NCBI GenBank assembly: GCA_964363305.1
Contig: CAYIHX010000004.1
Location: 1 to 64,000, forward strand
Length of the DNA stretch: 64,000 bases
Source of the DNA: CAYIHX01 sp964363305
GTDB taxonomy: Bacteria > Bdellovibrionota > UBA1018
Reading direction: 5' to 3'
Each line of letters begins with the position of its first letter. The stretch's first letter is position 1. Below, piece after piece: positions 1-9,057 of this stretch. Below the pieces are notes generated by a model. That model was not told the DNA's origin. It saw only the letters and a list, made by a program, of their open reading frames with translations, and did no database searches. Made by a program: the position numbers and the translations under genes.

Positions 1-102
1 CTTCACCACCTCTGCCTTCAGCCAGCCGATCGCCGGCCCCACCGTTCGGAGACCACCCGACTCACCCATCATTCTTCGGAGCGTGGACGCCTGATCTCTC
101 AT
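1..102 (-). CDS. flhG: FlhG (MinD-like flagellar number regulator), N-terminal part only
   Basis: An open frame starts at ATG 102-100, two bases after the flhF stop, and runs off the window edge, giving the first 34 codons. It begins MRDQASTLRRMM, which matches the DQAxxLRxL motif at the FlhG N-terminus known to stimulate the FlhF GTPase. The P-loop would lie beyond the window. FlhG is a membrane-associated ATPase that limits flagellar number together with FlhF. The close coupling to flhF supports the call. Only the motif and the context are visible. Confidence 0.75.
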   Translation of the reverse strand, partial: MRDQASTLRRMMGESGGLRTVGPAIGWLKAEVVK

Positions 103-104
103 GG

Positions 105-1409
105 TCAAAGATCCAAGATCAGCGCCACCAGACGCTCCGGGGTTGCCTCTTCGAGATCTTCCGGGACCCGCTGACCCGTTGTGAAATACATCAGGGGGAG
201 CTTCGACTTCTGTGAAACATTATATATGCAGCCAAAAGTGGTGGCCTCGTCGAGTTTTGAAAAAATCAAACCGCGCGGATGAAAGACCCCAAATCGAGAC
301 GCTCCGTCATGAAGTTCGGCATCGCGCGTGGTCGCCGACATCACAAGTCCGGTCTCCAATCCGGGCACGACGTCCAGTAACTCGCGCATCTCTTTCAAGG
401 AAGCCGGATCGCGCTGAGACCTTCCCGTTGTGTCGATCAATACGAGGTCAAGTCCCTGAAAGTCTGCCACCGCGGCCCGGATGTCCTCCTGCGACGACGC
501 CGAACGAAAGGGAGCCTTTAAAATTTTTGCATAGGTAGCCAACTGATCAAAAGCCGCCACTTTGTAACTATCGAGATTGATGAGGCCTACCTTCAAACCC
601 CGCCTGAGAATCGCTTCGCTCGCGATTTTCGCCAATGTCGTTGTTTTTCCAACGCCGGTCGGGCCAACGAGCGCGAACACCCTAGGCCCTTCCGTCGGCT
701 TTTCACCCAACCAACTCAGGGTCTCAATTCCGGCCATGAGCTCGCCGGCTACTTGATCCAATAATACCTCGGAATCCTGAGCACGGGTTCCGAGCTCAAA
801 TGCCGCCTTTTTCACCAGTGCGTGAGCGTGACGCCGATCGACACCGGCGAGGGTCAACTGCTCAAAAATCTCCTCCAACGACGCGGCCGAAACACCTTCA
901 CCAAAAGCGATTTTCTCCCGGCCCGGTTGAGACCGCTCCTTCATCATCGCTTGAACGAGGACCCGAAGATCACTGACTTCTTTCTGAAGACCCGCCCCAC
1001 CATGAAATGCCGGCGCCGTGCTGGCACCTGAGGCCCCTCGAACGGCAGCCACCCCCCCATCGATGTCGGCGTAACGAATTTTTGAAACCTCTACCCGGTC
1101 TTTCGCTGACTCCGTCGCCGCCCGAAGATGCTTTTCCATGGCTTTGTCGTAGAGGTCCACCTGCTTCGAGGAAGGCATGCGTTCAATCTGCTGGAAAACC
1201 TTCTCCGGCATCCGCCGCTTCGTCACTTCCTTCTTCTCTACCGAGCGATCACTCACTGCGGCAGTGACCTCAACAGAAGCGCGAGAAAGCAGGCCAAAGC
1301 CCTTCTTGTGCTTCTTCGTTTGAAGGATGATGGCCTCGGGACCTAACTCCCGTTTAATCGCATCGAGGGCTTCTTGAATTGTCGGAGCTTCGAATTTCTT
1401 AACTTGCAT
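105..1409 (-). CDS. flhF: FlhF, SRP-type GTPase for flagellar placement
   Basis: A 434-residue protein. The start MQVKKFEAPTIQEAL and the segment GPEAIILQT are typical of the FlhF N-terminal region. A long charged linker (about 40-170) leads to the NG GTPase core. The P-loop GPTGVGKTT lies at about 249-258, and DTTGRSQRDP at about 325 is the G3 region. FlhF recruits early flagellar components such as FliF to the correct pole. The start overlaps the 3' end of flhA by 11 bp and flhG follows 2 bp after the stop, so translation is probably coupled. The length is normal for the family. Confidence 0.96.
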   Translation of the reverse strand: MQVKKFEAPTIQEALDAIKRELGPEAIILQTKKHKKGFGLLSRASVEVTAAVSDRSVEKKEVTKRRMPEKVFQQIERMPSSKQVDLYDKAMEKHLRAATESAKDRVEVSKIRYADIDGGVAAVRGASGASTAPAFHGGAGLQKEVSDLRVLVQAMMKERSQPGREKIAFGEGVSAASLEEIFEQLTLAGVDRRHAHALVKKAAFELGTRAQDSEVLLDQVAGELMAGIETLSWLGEKPTEGPRVFALVGPTGVGKTTTLAKIASEAILRRGLKVGLINLDSYKVAAFDQLATYAKILKAPFRSASSQEDIRAAVADFQGLDLVLIDTTGRSQRDPASLKEMRELLDVVPGLETGLVMSATTRDAELHDGASRFGVFHPRGLIFSKLDEATTFGCIYNVSQKSKLPLMYFTTGQRVPEDLEEATPERLVALILDL

Positions 1410-3480
1410 ATGCCAACCTCACTGTATCGACGGCCTTGACGGCCACGTTCGAGCTAATCTCGTTATGGGAAAGAACAACAACATTCGGGATGAATCGATC
1501 GAGCAGGGTTTTTACGTGATGGCGAATCAGGGGTGAACAGAGCACGACCGGATTCCCGCTGGCGCTCACGGCCTCAGCAGCCCGACGGTTGAGATCAGCC
1601 ACGAAGGCTCGCACGAAGTCCGGCTCGAGCGATAGCTGTTGGCCCTGATCGGTCTGAATAATCCCCCCCGCAATCGTCTCCTCAATCTGCCGGTCAAGCG
1701 TCAGAAGCTGAATCTCTCCGTGCGAATCGACTAGCTTGCGTGTGATGGTACGAGCAAGCGAAGCCCGCACCAGCTCGGTGAGCAGTGTCGCGTCCTTCTG
1801 ATTTGGCGCTGAATCTGCCAAGGTTTCGAAGATCGTACGAAGATCCCGAATCGGGACCCCTTCTTTGAGAAGGTTCTTGAGCACCCTGAGAATGGTTCCC
1901 ACAGGCAAGAGATTGGGAATGAGATCCTCCACCACCTTCGGATAGTGCTGCTTGAACGCGTCGATAAGCGACTGTAGCTCCTGACGCCCCAAAAGCTCGG
2001 GCGCGCTCTGGCGAATCAGCTCGGTGAGGTGAGTGGCTACCACCGTGGAAAGATCGACCACTGTGTACCCGGCGTAGGTGGCGTCCTCCTTCTGTCGCTG
2101 ACTGATCCAGATTGCGTCGAGGCCGAAGGCGGGCTCTTTCGTCGGCACCCCGGGGATGGGCGTCGAGACATTGCCTGGATCCATCGCGAGTAGATGGCCG
2201 ACCATCAATGAACCCTGGCCCACCACCACGCCCTTGAGAAGCATCTGGTAGTCGCCAGGCTTCAACTCGAGATTGTCCCGAATTCTCAACGGAGGAACGA
2301 TCAGTCCCATCTCCATCGCAAACTGTTTTCTCAGATTCGAGACACGCTCGAGAAGATCTCCGTTTTGCTCCGCGTCGACGATGCTGATGAGACCATAGCC
2401 GACTTCAAGCTCGAGAAGGTCAACGCTGAGAAGACTTTCCAGCTTATCGTGCTGCGGCTTAAGTTTGGCCGCATCATCGGCCGCCGCTTTCACTGAAAGC
2501 ACGGCCCGCGCCTTCTGCTGCAAGTGATAAGACAAATATCCCAGCATCCCACTCAGAATGAAAAACGGCAACTTCGGCAGACCGGGAATCAAGGCCATGA
2601 ACCCCAAAATTCCCGACGCAGCACCCAAGGCTTTAGGTTGCATGACGAGCTGCCGAGAAAATTCCTTCGAAAAGTCAGTACTGGTCGCCGTGCGCGTGAC
2701 GATAATACCGGCCGCGGTCGAGATGATCAGGGCGGGTATCTGGCTGACAAGACCGTCACCGATAGTCAACAAGGTAAACACATGGGCCGCCTGGGCGATA
2801 TCCATGCCCTTTTGCAATACCCCGATGATGATGCCGCCGAGGATATTCACCACCACAATGAGAATTCCTGCGATGGCATCCCCTCGGACGAACTTCGAAG
2901 CTCCGTCCATGGCGCCGTAGAAGTCCGCCTCGCGCGCGATGTCCGAGCGGCGAGTCCGCGCCTGCTCCTCGTTGATCAGACCGGCATTCAGATCCGCATC
3001 GATCGCCATCTGCTTGCCAGGCATGGCATCCAAGGTGAAGCGGGCCGCCACCTCAGCGACACGGCCCGCGCCTTTCGTGATGACGATAAAATTAATGATC
3101 ACGAGGATCACGAAAATGACTATCCCGACGGCGTAATTCCCGCCGACCACGAACTCGCCGAACGACTCGATCACCTCGCCGGCCGCGCCCGTTCCCCGCT
3201 CAGCGCCATGAAGCAGGATCAACCGCGTGGTAGCCACGTTCAGCGAAAGGCGGAACAGCGTGGTGATCAACAAGATCGATGGAAAAACACTGAAATCGAG
3301 GGCGCGAGTGGCGTAAACCGAAGTCAGAAGGAGGACGATCGACATGGCGATGCCCATGGTCAACAGGATATCGAGAAGAAAAGCCGGCAATGGAATGATC
3401 ATCACGCCGAGGATCGCGACCAGACCCACCGCCAGGAGCAGGTCTGAGTTCTTCGTGATCCTGTCTAGAATTGAATTCAT
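1399..3480 (-). CDS. flhA: FlhA, flagellar type III export gate protein
   Basis: A 693-residue protein of full family length. The N-terminal half is strongly hydrophobic with several membrane helices. It carries the conserved FHIPEP-type cytoplasmic segment (GKQMAIDADLNAGLI at about 155-170). The C-terminal half is the soluble export-platform domain that docks chaperone-substrate complexes. FlhA forms the ring of the export gate and couples proton flow to export. It follows flhB by 3 bp and overlaps flhF by 11 bp. Confidence 0.97.
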   Translation of the reverse strand: MNSILDRITKNSDLLLAVGLVAILGVMIIPLPAFLLDILLTMGIAMSIVLLLTSVYATRALDFSVFPSILLITTLFRLSLNVATTRLILLHGAERGTGAAGEVIESFGEFVVGGNYAVGIVIFVILVIINFIVITKGAGRVAEVAARFTLDAMPGKQMAIDADLNAGLINEEQARTRRSDIAREADFYGAMDGASKFVRGDAIAGILIVVVNILGGIIIGVLQKGMDIAQAAHVFTLLTIGDGLVSQIPALIISTAAGIIVTRTATSTDFSKEFSRQLVMQPKALGAASGILGFMALIPGLPKLPFFILSGMLGYLSYHLQQKARAVLSVKAAADDAAKLKPQHDKLESLLSVDLLELEVGYGLISIVDAEQNGDLLERVSNLRKQFAMEMGLIVPPLRIRDNLELKPGDYQMLLKGVVVGQGSLMVGHLLAMDPGNVSTPIPGVPTKEPAFGLDAIWISQRQKEDATYAGYTVVDLSTVVATHLTELIRQSAPELLGRQELQSLIDAFKQHYPKVVEDLIPNLLPVGTILRVLKNLLKEGVPIRDLRTIFETLADSAPNQKDATLLTELVRASLARTITRKLVDSHGEIQLLTLDRQIEETIAGGIIQTDQGQQLSLEPDFVRAFVADLNRRAAEAVSASGNPVVLCSPLIRHHVKTLLDRFIPNVVVLSHNEISSNVAVKAVDTVRLAYAS

Positions 3481-3483
3481 CCT

Positions 3484-4572
3484 CTAAAATCTCCTGTTTT
3501 TAAGCCGATAAACGTAAGCCAGCACTTCCGCAACCGCATGATAGAGGGCGCGCGGAATCGCATGTCCAACCTTGACTGTCTTATAGAGTGTTCGCGCGAG
3601 CGGCACGTTCTCGACCGTGGGCACTCCGGCCTCGGCGGCGATCTGCTTGATTTTTTGAGCCACGAAGTCGACGCCCTTTGCGACGACCTTAGGCGCGGCC
3701 ATGCCATCGCGGTCGTACTCGATGGCGATGGCGATATGAGTCGGATTTGTGATCACGACATCCGCCTTTTTCACCGCCGCCATCATGCGCTTCCGGGCCA
3801 TATCGCGCTGAATAGCGCGAACGCGCGCGCGAACCTGCGGATCCCCTTCACGCTCTTTGTGCTCCTGCTTCGACTCCTGCTTGGTCAACCGAACGCTCTT
3901 CTGAAACTCATCGCGTTGAAGAAAATAGTCGATCGCGGCAAAAACCAGGAGGATCATGATCAGCGCTATGAACATGTCCTTCGCGCCATTTCCGTAAATC
4001 GGGAGAGTCGATTGCGGCTCCGCGAGCACCAACATGGGCGCCTGCAAGATCTGTGTTTTAACCAGGCCGTACGCCACGAAAACCACCACTGAGGCCTTGA
4101 AGATCAAACGCGCGCCTTCGATCAGCATTTTTTTTGAAATCAAACGCTGCAACCCGGCCAGCGGATTGATCTTAGAAAAGTCCGGAGTGATGGGCTCCGA
4201 AGTAAAGACACTCCCAACCTGCGCGAACGAACTCAGTATCCCGACGACCATCGCCGCCCCAAAGACCGGGCCAATGATCAAAATGCTGATCTTCATCGAT
4301 TTGATAAATAACAGCTTCATCGAATCGCCCTGCGCGAGATCAAATCGCGACGTGAAGGGCGCGGAGAACACTTCCCTCATGAACTCGGCGATCGAACCCG
4401 CGAAAGAAGGCGCAAGCATATAGAGTGCCAGGCCCGCCGCTATCAGACCAAGCATGCCCGAAAGCTCTCGACTCTGGGCAATCTGCCCTTTTCTCCGCAT
4501 CTCTTCGATGCGGTAGGGACTGGCCTCTTCGCTTAAGTCTTCTCTTGAGCGATCTTCCTGACCATCCGCCAC
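3484..4572 (-). CDS. flhB: FlhB, flagellar export switch protein
   Basis: A 362-residue protein. A charged cytoplasmic N-terminus (RIEEMRRKGQIAQSREL) is followed by four hydrophobic segments and a cytoplasmic domain. The autocleavage motif NPTH is intact at 276-279 (DVVITNPTHIAIAIEYD). Self-cleavage there is the known switch from rod/hook to filament export. It sits between fliR (3 bp away) and flhA (3 bp away) in the usual order. Confidence 0.97.
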   Translation of the reverse strand: MADGQEDRSREDLSEEASPYRIEEMRRKGQIAQSRELSGMLGLIAAGLALYMLAPSFAGSIAEFMREVFSAPFTSRFDLAQGDSMKLLFIKSMKISILIIGPVFGAAMVVGILSSFAQVGSVFTSEPITPDFSKINPLAGLQRLISKKMLIEGARLIFKASVVVFVAYGLVKTQILQAPMLVLAEPQSTLPIYGNGAKDMFIALIMILLVFAAIDYFLQRDEFQKSVRLTKQESKQEHKEREGDPQVRARVRAIQRDMARKRMMAAVKKADVVITNPTHIAIAIEYDRDGMAAPKVVAKGVDFVAQKIKQIAAEAGVPTVENVPLARTLYKTVKVGHAIPRALYHAVAEVLAYVYRLKNRRF

Positions 4573-4575
4573 GGT

Positions 4576-5385
4576 CTAGACCCCCTGCCCTATGGTGCGT
4601 TTCGCCGCCTCGAGCCATTCGAAACCTCGAACGTAAATCTCTTTCACCCCTGCCTGAAACTCGGGCAAGCCCAGTCCCAAAACCAACAGCCCCACCAGCG
4701 CCGTCACCGCGAAGGACAGCACAAGGACATTGAGTTGCGGCATCGCCTTAGACATCACGCCAAACGCGACATTTACCGCGAAAAGGGAGACCGCCACCGG
4801 TGCCGCGATCTGCACTCCGAACGTGATCACGTCAGCGGTCATCTTGATGAGCACCTGGGCGAAGCTTTTTGTGACCTGAAATGCGCCGATACCGACCGTC
4901 CCGTAACTGTCTATCGTTGAGCGGATCAGGAGATGATGGCCGTCGATAGCTAAAAAGAGCATCATCGCCAGAGCGAGCTGAACCTCGGCCACGACCTGCG
5001 TTTGAGTCTCTTGATGGGGATCGTAGGAGCTGGCCGCCGCGAACCCCATAAAATGCCCAGAGAGGTTCGCACCAAAAACAATCGCGTCGAAGGTCAATCT
5101 TGCGACAAACGCCAGGGTAAGCCCGAAAAGCGCTTCGAGCCCAAGAGTCGTGGTGATGCCACTCACGCTCGCGCCCCAGGCCTTCGCCGCCTCAACGTTG
5201 ACAACCCCCGTATGGACCAACTGCGGGAACGCCACCATCGTCACCGATAGTGCGAGCAATACTTTCACGGGAGCAGGCACGAAACGATCTCCTACGAATG
5301 GAATCAGCGCAAAAAGAACGCTATACCGCACCAGAACCGCAAAGAAGGTCAGCATCTCTTCGTTTGAGAACTGAAAGAGGTACAT
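4576..5385 (-). CDS. fliR: FliR, flagellar export gate membrane protein
   Basis: A 269-residue polytopic membrane protein with about six hydrophobic stretches and FliR-type segments such as GHFMGFAAASSYDP. With FliP and FliQ it forms the export pore inside the MS ring. Its start codon shares one base with the fliQ stop at 5385, which suggests translational coupling. Length and position in fliO-P-Q-R-flhB order fit the family. Confidence 0.96.
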   Translation of the reverse strand: MYLFQFSNEEMLTFFAVLVRYSVLFALIPFVGDRFVPAPVKVLLALSVTMVAFPQLVHTGVVNVEAAKAWGASVSGITTTLGLEALFGLTLAFVARLTFDAIVFGANLSGHFMGFAAASSYDPHQETQTQVVAEVQLALAMMLFLAIDGHHLLIRSTIDSYGTVGIGAFQVTKSFAQVLIKMTADVITFGVQIAAPVAVSLFAVNVAFGVMSKAMPQLNVLVLSFAVTALVGLLVLGLGLPEFQAGVKEIYVRGFEWLEAAKRTIGQGV

Positions 5386-5654
5386 CAGCGACCCACTTCT
5401 CCCGCCTGACTGATCACCTCAGTCGTGTAATGCTTCATCACCTCGATCATCCAGGGAGCCAGCACTGCCATCACCAGGACAACGGCCAGCATCTTCGGAA
5501 TGAAGGTCAAGGTCGCTTCATTGATCTGGGTGACCGCTTGCAGAACACTGACCACGATACCGACGCTCATCGCAGCAAGCAGCAAGGGTCCGCCGATCAA
5601 AATCATCGTCTTGATGGCTTCAGAACCGGTGTTGAGAATGAATTCCTCCGTCAT
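5385..5654 (-). CDS. fliQ: FliQ, small flagellar export gate subunit
   Basis: An 89-residue protein with two membrane helices, the normal size for FliQ. The pattern around TQINEATLTFIPK between the helices is characteristic. It is a structural subunit of the FliPQR export pore. It lies 12 bp after fliP and abuts fliR. Confidence 0.96.
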   Translation of the reverse strand: MTEEFILNTGSEAIKTMILIGGPLLLAAMSVGIVVSVLQAVTQINEATLTFIPKMLAVVLVMAVLAPWMIEVMKHYTTEVISQAGEVGR

Positions 5655-5666
5655 ACGCCCCTCCCC

Positions 5667-6452
5667 TTACCCAAAACTTTTCACGAGACTTCCAATGACC
5701 AGTTCCCAACCATCGACCAAGACGAACAACAGCAGCTTAAACGGCAGCGAAATCACGATCGGTGGAAGCATCATCATCCCCATGGCCATCAAGACGCTCG
5801 CAACCACCATATCGAGAACCAGGAACGGCAGGTAAATCATGAATCCGATCTGAAACGCGGTCTTCAACTCCGAGATCACGAAGGCTGGGATCAACACGTA
5901 GGTCGGTACGGCCTCACGGTTAGGAGGCTTCGCCTCCTTCGACAGCGAAAGAAAAAGCTCAAGATCCTTCTCGCGAGTCTGATTAAACATGAATTCGCGC
6001 AGCGGTCCCTCGGCCTTCTCGATGGCAACCTTTTGGTCGATTTTCTCGCTCAGATAGGGATCAATCGCGTCCTGAGTCACCGCTTTAAACGTCGGTGCCA
6101 TGACGAAAAAACTGAGAAAGAGGGCCAGTCCGACAATGACCTGATTCGGCGGCATCTGTTGAGTACCCATGGCCTGCCTGAGAAAACTCAGCACCACCAC
6201 GATACGCGTGAACGAGGTCATCATGATAAGAATGGCCGGCGCCAACGAGAGCACGGTCAACATCATGAAAATTCGGATCACGGAGACGACGTCGGCTGGC
6301 TTCTGAGAATTCGCGAACGAGAGACTCAAAGATGGCAAGGAGAGCCCGGAGGTACCAGGAATGAGATTCGGCTTCACGCCCGGCTCTGCTTGCGCGACCA
6401 ATGGCACAAGTGCGAGGAAAACAATGAATGCAAGCCATCTCACTCGTCGCAT
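5667..6452 (-). CDS. fliP: FliP, core subunit of the flagellar export pore
   Basis: A 261-residue protein beginning with a cleavable-type signal peptide (about 1-22), as usual for FliP. Conserved segments are present: TSFTRIVVVLSFLRQA (about 103-118), then TQQMPPNQVIVGLALFL, and FQIGFMIYLPFLVLDMVVAS near the C-terminus. FliP pentamers build the pore entrance with FliR and FliQ. The start overlaps the fliO stop at 6452. Confidence 0.97.
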   Translation of the reverse strand: MRRVRWLAFIVFLALVPLVAQAEPGVKPNLIPGTSGLSLPSLSLSFANSQKPADVVSVIRIFMMLTVLSLAPAILIMMTSFTRIVVVLSFLRQAMGTQQMPPNQVIVGLALFLSFFVMAPTFKAVTQDAIDPYLSEKIDQKVAIEKAEGPLREFMFNQTREKDLELFLSLSKEAKPPNREAVPTYVLIPAFVISELKTAFQIGFMIYLPFLVLDMVVASVLMAMGMMMLPPIVISLPFKLLLFVLVDGWELVIGSLVKSFG

Positions 6453-7555
6453 CAGAACTCCTTCATTCCCTGTAGACGGTCACGAATTTTTGTTCGAACT
6501 GTCGGAGAATGCGTCGTTGGCTTATCAGCCTCGACCCGAAAGATATCTGAAAACTGGGCAGGACCAGCAGCAACCGCCCCAGCCCCATACTTCGAACTTG
6601 CTGGGGGCACTGGGTTTTTCGGCGTCAATGCCTCCGCAATCGCCTCCTCACCAGAGTCATCGTCCTCCAGCTGAGAGATCAGATTGATCGAATCATCCGT
6701 CACGCCGAGCACTAAAGTACGTCCGGCCACCTTGACCACTGAGATACTCTTCTTAGGGCCGAGGTGATGACTGGCGATTACCTGTATGGCCGGTCGTTTG
6801 TTGCCGGGTGCCGCGCCAAATTGCCTCATCAGGCCAGCGGCGAACCGAGGAAATCGTTTATGCGTCTGGATCCCGTCGCCGCGAGCCTTTCGGATGAGCA
6901 GCGCTACCCCAACGAGCAAACCAACGATCGCCGCCAAAACGCCCAAGGCGCGCCATGGGCTCGGCAACGGACGATCTCCCGTTAAGGTCTTGGGCGCCGA
7001 ACTTGATTTCCGCCCGGTCAGCGAATCACCGAGAACGCCTGCGGGCGTGGATGAAACAACACTGACAGGGGCTTTAATCGCCGCTACCGGCGCAACCACC
7101 ACGGCAGGCGCGGCCGCCGCTACCTTCTCGGCAGAAGGGGCCGCTACCTGGGCTACCGATCCCCCACCCCGAAGATCGATCGTAATAGATCTCCCATCCG
7201 GAGAAATTTTTAGTTTCTTCTGAAACTCCTCCGCCTTGCCCTTTACGGTCAACCGACAACGCGTAAGATTCGGCGCATATTGGTAGGCGAAAATCTTACT
7301 CAACTCGGGCGTGTCGACATTTGAAATCTTGGCCGGATAGACCGCAACATCACTCAAACTGAGCTGAACGATGTCATTAAAAAATTCAGTCTTGATTCGG
7401 GATACATCCACGTCCCCATCGAACACGAGGGAGACCTGGCTGTCCCCTGACACGTGAATCCTCTTCAGCTGCCGAAGGCGTCCTGCCTCCGCAACGGAAG
7501 AGCTTAAGATGAGAAGAGCCCAAATCGCGGTCGCCTTCCTAGCGATCGTGATCAT
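6452..7555 (-). CDS. fliO: FliO with an extra N-terminal AMIN-like periplasmic domain
   Basis: A 367-residue protein, much longer than the roughly 100-150 residues of a typical FliO. It has a signal peptide (about 1-24). A beta-rich segment at about 28-130 resembles an AMIN domain (RIHVSGDSQVSLVFDGDV at its start). An Ala/Val-rich linker (about 135-200) and one membrane helix (PWRALGVLAAIVGLLVGVAL) follow, then a FliO-type cytoplasmic domain with the pattern GPKKSISVVKVAGRTLVLGV. FliO scaffolds FliP assembly. Position before fliP and the C-terminal domain make the call. The AMIN assignment is inference from pattern and should be checked by profile search. Confidence 0.88.
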   Translation of the reverse strand: MITIARKATAIWALLILSSSVAEAGRLRQLKRIHVSGDSQVSLVFDGDVDVSRIKTEFFNDIVQLSLSDVAVYPAKISNVDTPELSKIFAYQYAPNLTRCRLTVKGKAEEFQKKLKISPDGRSITIDLRGGGSVAQVAAPSAEKVAAAAPAVVVAPVAAIKAPVSVVSSTPAGVLGDSLTGRKSSSAPKTLTGDRPLPSPWRALGVLAAIVGLLVGVALLIRKARGDGIQTHKRFPRFAAGLMRQFGAAPGNKRPAIQVIASHHLGPKKSISVVKVAGRTLVLGVTDDSINLISQLEDDDSGEEAIAEALTPKNPVPPASSKYGAGAVAAGPAQFSDIFRVEADKPTTHSPTVRTKIRDRLQGMKEF

Positions 7556-7563
7556 GTATTACC

Positions 7564-7977
7564 TCACTTCAGTTGTTCGATACGTTCGACCGGGGAAATA
7601 ATATCCGTCAGTCGAATTCCGAATTTTTCGTTCACTACCACTACTTCTCCGCGAGCCACCAATTTTTCGTTCACCAGCACTTCGAGCGGCTCGCCGGCAA
7701 ACTTAGATAGCTCAACCACCGAGCCCTGCGCGAGCTGAAGAATTTCTCGGATGGCCATCTTGGCCCTTCCGAGTTCAACCGTCACACGAAGAGGAATATC
7801 CAGGATAAAATCAAGAGACTGCACCGGCGGCGGGGCAGGCCCTCGATTGGGCGCGCTAGCCACGCCGCCCCCTTGAGCGCCGCCCGCATCTGCCGGCGTA
7901 CCACCCGCGGCGGCAAGAGCCGCTCCGAGATCAGTCATATCCATTCCACCCGCTTGTTCTGCCGTTTGATCTGCCAT
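7564..7977 (-). CDS. fliN: FliN, flagellar C-ring switch protein
   Basis: A 137-residue protein with a low-complexity Ala/Gly-rich N-terminus (about 1-50) and a C-terminal SpoA/SURF domain (ILDIPLRVTVELGRAKMAI, then VARGEVVVVNEKFGIRLTDI). FliN tetramers line the base of the C-ring, bind FliH and take part in rotor switching. It starts 3 bp after the fliM stop. The Ala/Gly-rich head is a normal variable extension. Confidence 0.96.
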   Translation of the reverse strand: MADQTAEQAGGMDMTDLGAALAAAGGTPADAGGAQGGGVASAPNRGPAPPPVQSLDFILDIPLRVTVELGRAKMAIREILQLAQGSVVELSKFAGEPLEVLVNEKLVARGEVVVVNEKFGIRLTDIISPVERIEQLK

Positions 7978-7980
7978 ATT

Positions 7981-9045
7981 TTATTCCTCCTCAATCGGTC
8001 CGGTTACTTGAATCGCTCGGTTACCGCGCGATATTCCGAAATAGCACCGGTATTTCGGCACGCCTTCGACAAAAATCTCGAGCTGCCCATCCGCGTCCTG
8101 AGTCAAAGGGATAATGTCGCCGATGTTCAGGTTCACCAGATCCCCAACCGTAATGGCAGCGGTGCCGAGATTGACCAAAACTTCCGCCTGCGCATCCCGA
8201 AGGTGATCCTCAAGCTTCGCCATCCATTCCTTGTCCTGCCGATCTGATTCAGTCTGGAAAGAGGCATTGAGCTTATTCTTGATGGGCTCGATGGTCGAGT
8301 ATGGAATCACCAACGCGATTGTCCCGCTGGCATTCTCGAGTTCAACCTCGAAGGTGGTAGAAACGATCACATCCGACGGCGGCACCACCCCGACGAACTG
8401 GGGATTCACCTCAGTCCGAAGAAATGAAATTTCAGTCTTGTGAACGGGGGCCCAGGCCTCCTCGAGATCCTTGATGGCGAGATCCATCACCTTTTGCATG
8501 ATCGAGAGCTCGATGCGGGTAAATTCCTTGCCCTCGATCTTCGTATAAGGCCGATCGGTACCGCCAAAATAGCTATCGACAAGCGCATAAGCGAGCTTGG
8601 ACTCGAAAACCAGCAGGGCAGGCCCGCGAAGTGACTCGAAGCGCATGATGCACATGCAGCTGGGGATCGGCAACGTATTAACGAACTCTCCGAATTTCAA
8701 AAGATCGGTGGATATAATGCTGATTGAAGCAATCTTTCGAAGGGAATTCGAAAGTGACATTCGAAACAGACGGATGAAACGCTCGTAGATAATATCGAGC
8801 GTCGGCATTCGCCCACGAATAACCCGGTCTTGATTTGTGAGATCGTACGGAGTGATCTCCGGATCTGATCCTGCCGCCGCGCTGCTACCGAAAATATTGT
8901 CGCCACCACCGCCAGACGAAGATGGAGCGTTCAGGCCGGCCGACCCTGATGGCTGCGAATTATTCTGTGACGCGACGTCTACGTTCCCGTCCGACACGGC
9001 ATTCAAAAGCGCATCGACTTCTGATTGCGTAAGTACTTGATTCAT
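7981..9045 (-). CDS. fliM: FliM, flagellar motor switch protein
   Basis: A 354-residue protein. The N-terminal LTQSEVDALLNAV (5-17) matches the CheY-P binding peptide LSQxEIDALL. A Ser/Gly-rich linker follows, then the FliM middle domain (IPSCMCIMRFESLRGPALL; YALVDSYFGGTDRP) and a C-terminal SpoA domain (LNIGDIIPLTQDADGQLEIFV). It sits in the C-ring between FliG and FliN. The intact CheY-binding peptide implies chemotactic control, although no che genes are in the window. Confidence 0.97.
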   Translation of the reverse strand: MNQVLTQSEVDALLNAVSDGNVDVASQNNSQPSGSAGLNAPSSSGGGGDNIFGSSAAAGSDPEITPYDLTNQDRVIRGRMPTLDIIYERFIRLFRMSLSNSLRKIASISIISTDLLKFGEFVNTLPIPSCMCIMRFESLRGPALLVFESKLAYALVDSYFGGTDRPYTKIEGKEFTRIELSIMQKVMDLAIKDLEEAWAPVHKTEISFLRTEVNPQFVGVVPPSDVIVSTTFEVELENASGTIALVIPYSTIEPIKNKLNASFQTESDRQDKEWMAKLEDHLRDAQAEVLVNLGTAAITVGDLVNLNIGDIIPLTQDADGQLEIFVEGVPKYRCYFGISRGNRAIQVTGPIEEE

Positions 9046-9057
9046 CGTCCAGCCTTC

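Noticed and set aside
2524..3447. A 307-codon plus-strand open frame across flhA
   Set aside because: It is the antisense shadow of a strongly conserved flhA, has no family motif and is rich in His/Arg/Gln as expected of such shadows.
5250..6674. A 474-codon plus-strand open frame across fliR, fliQ, fliP and fliO
   Set aside because: It is antisense to four recognised export genes, with low-complexity His/Gln/Arg composition and no motif.
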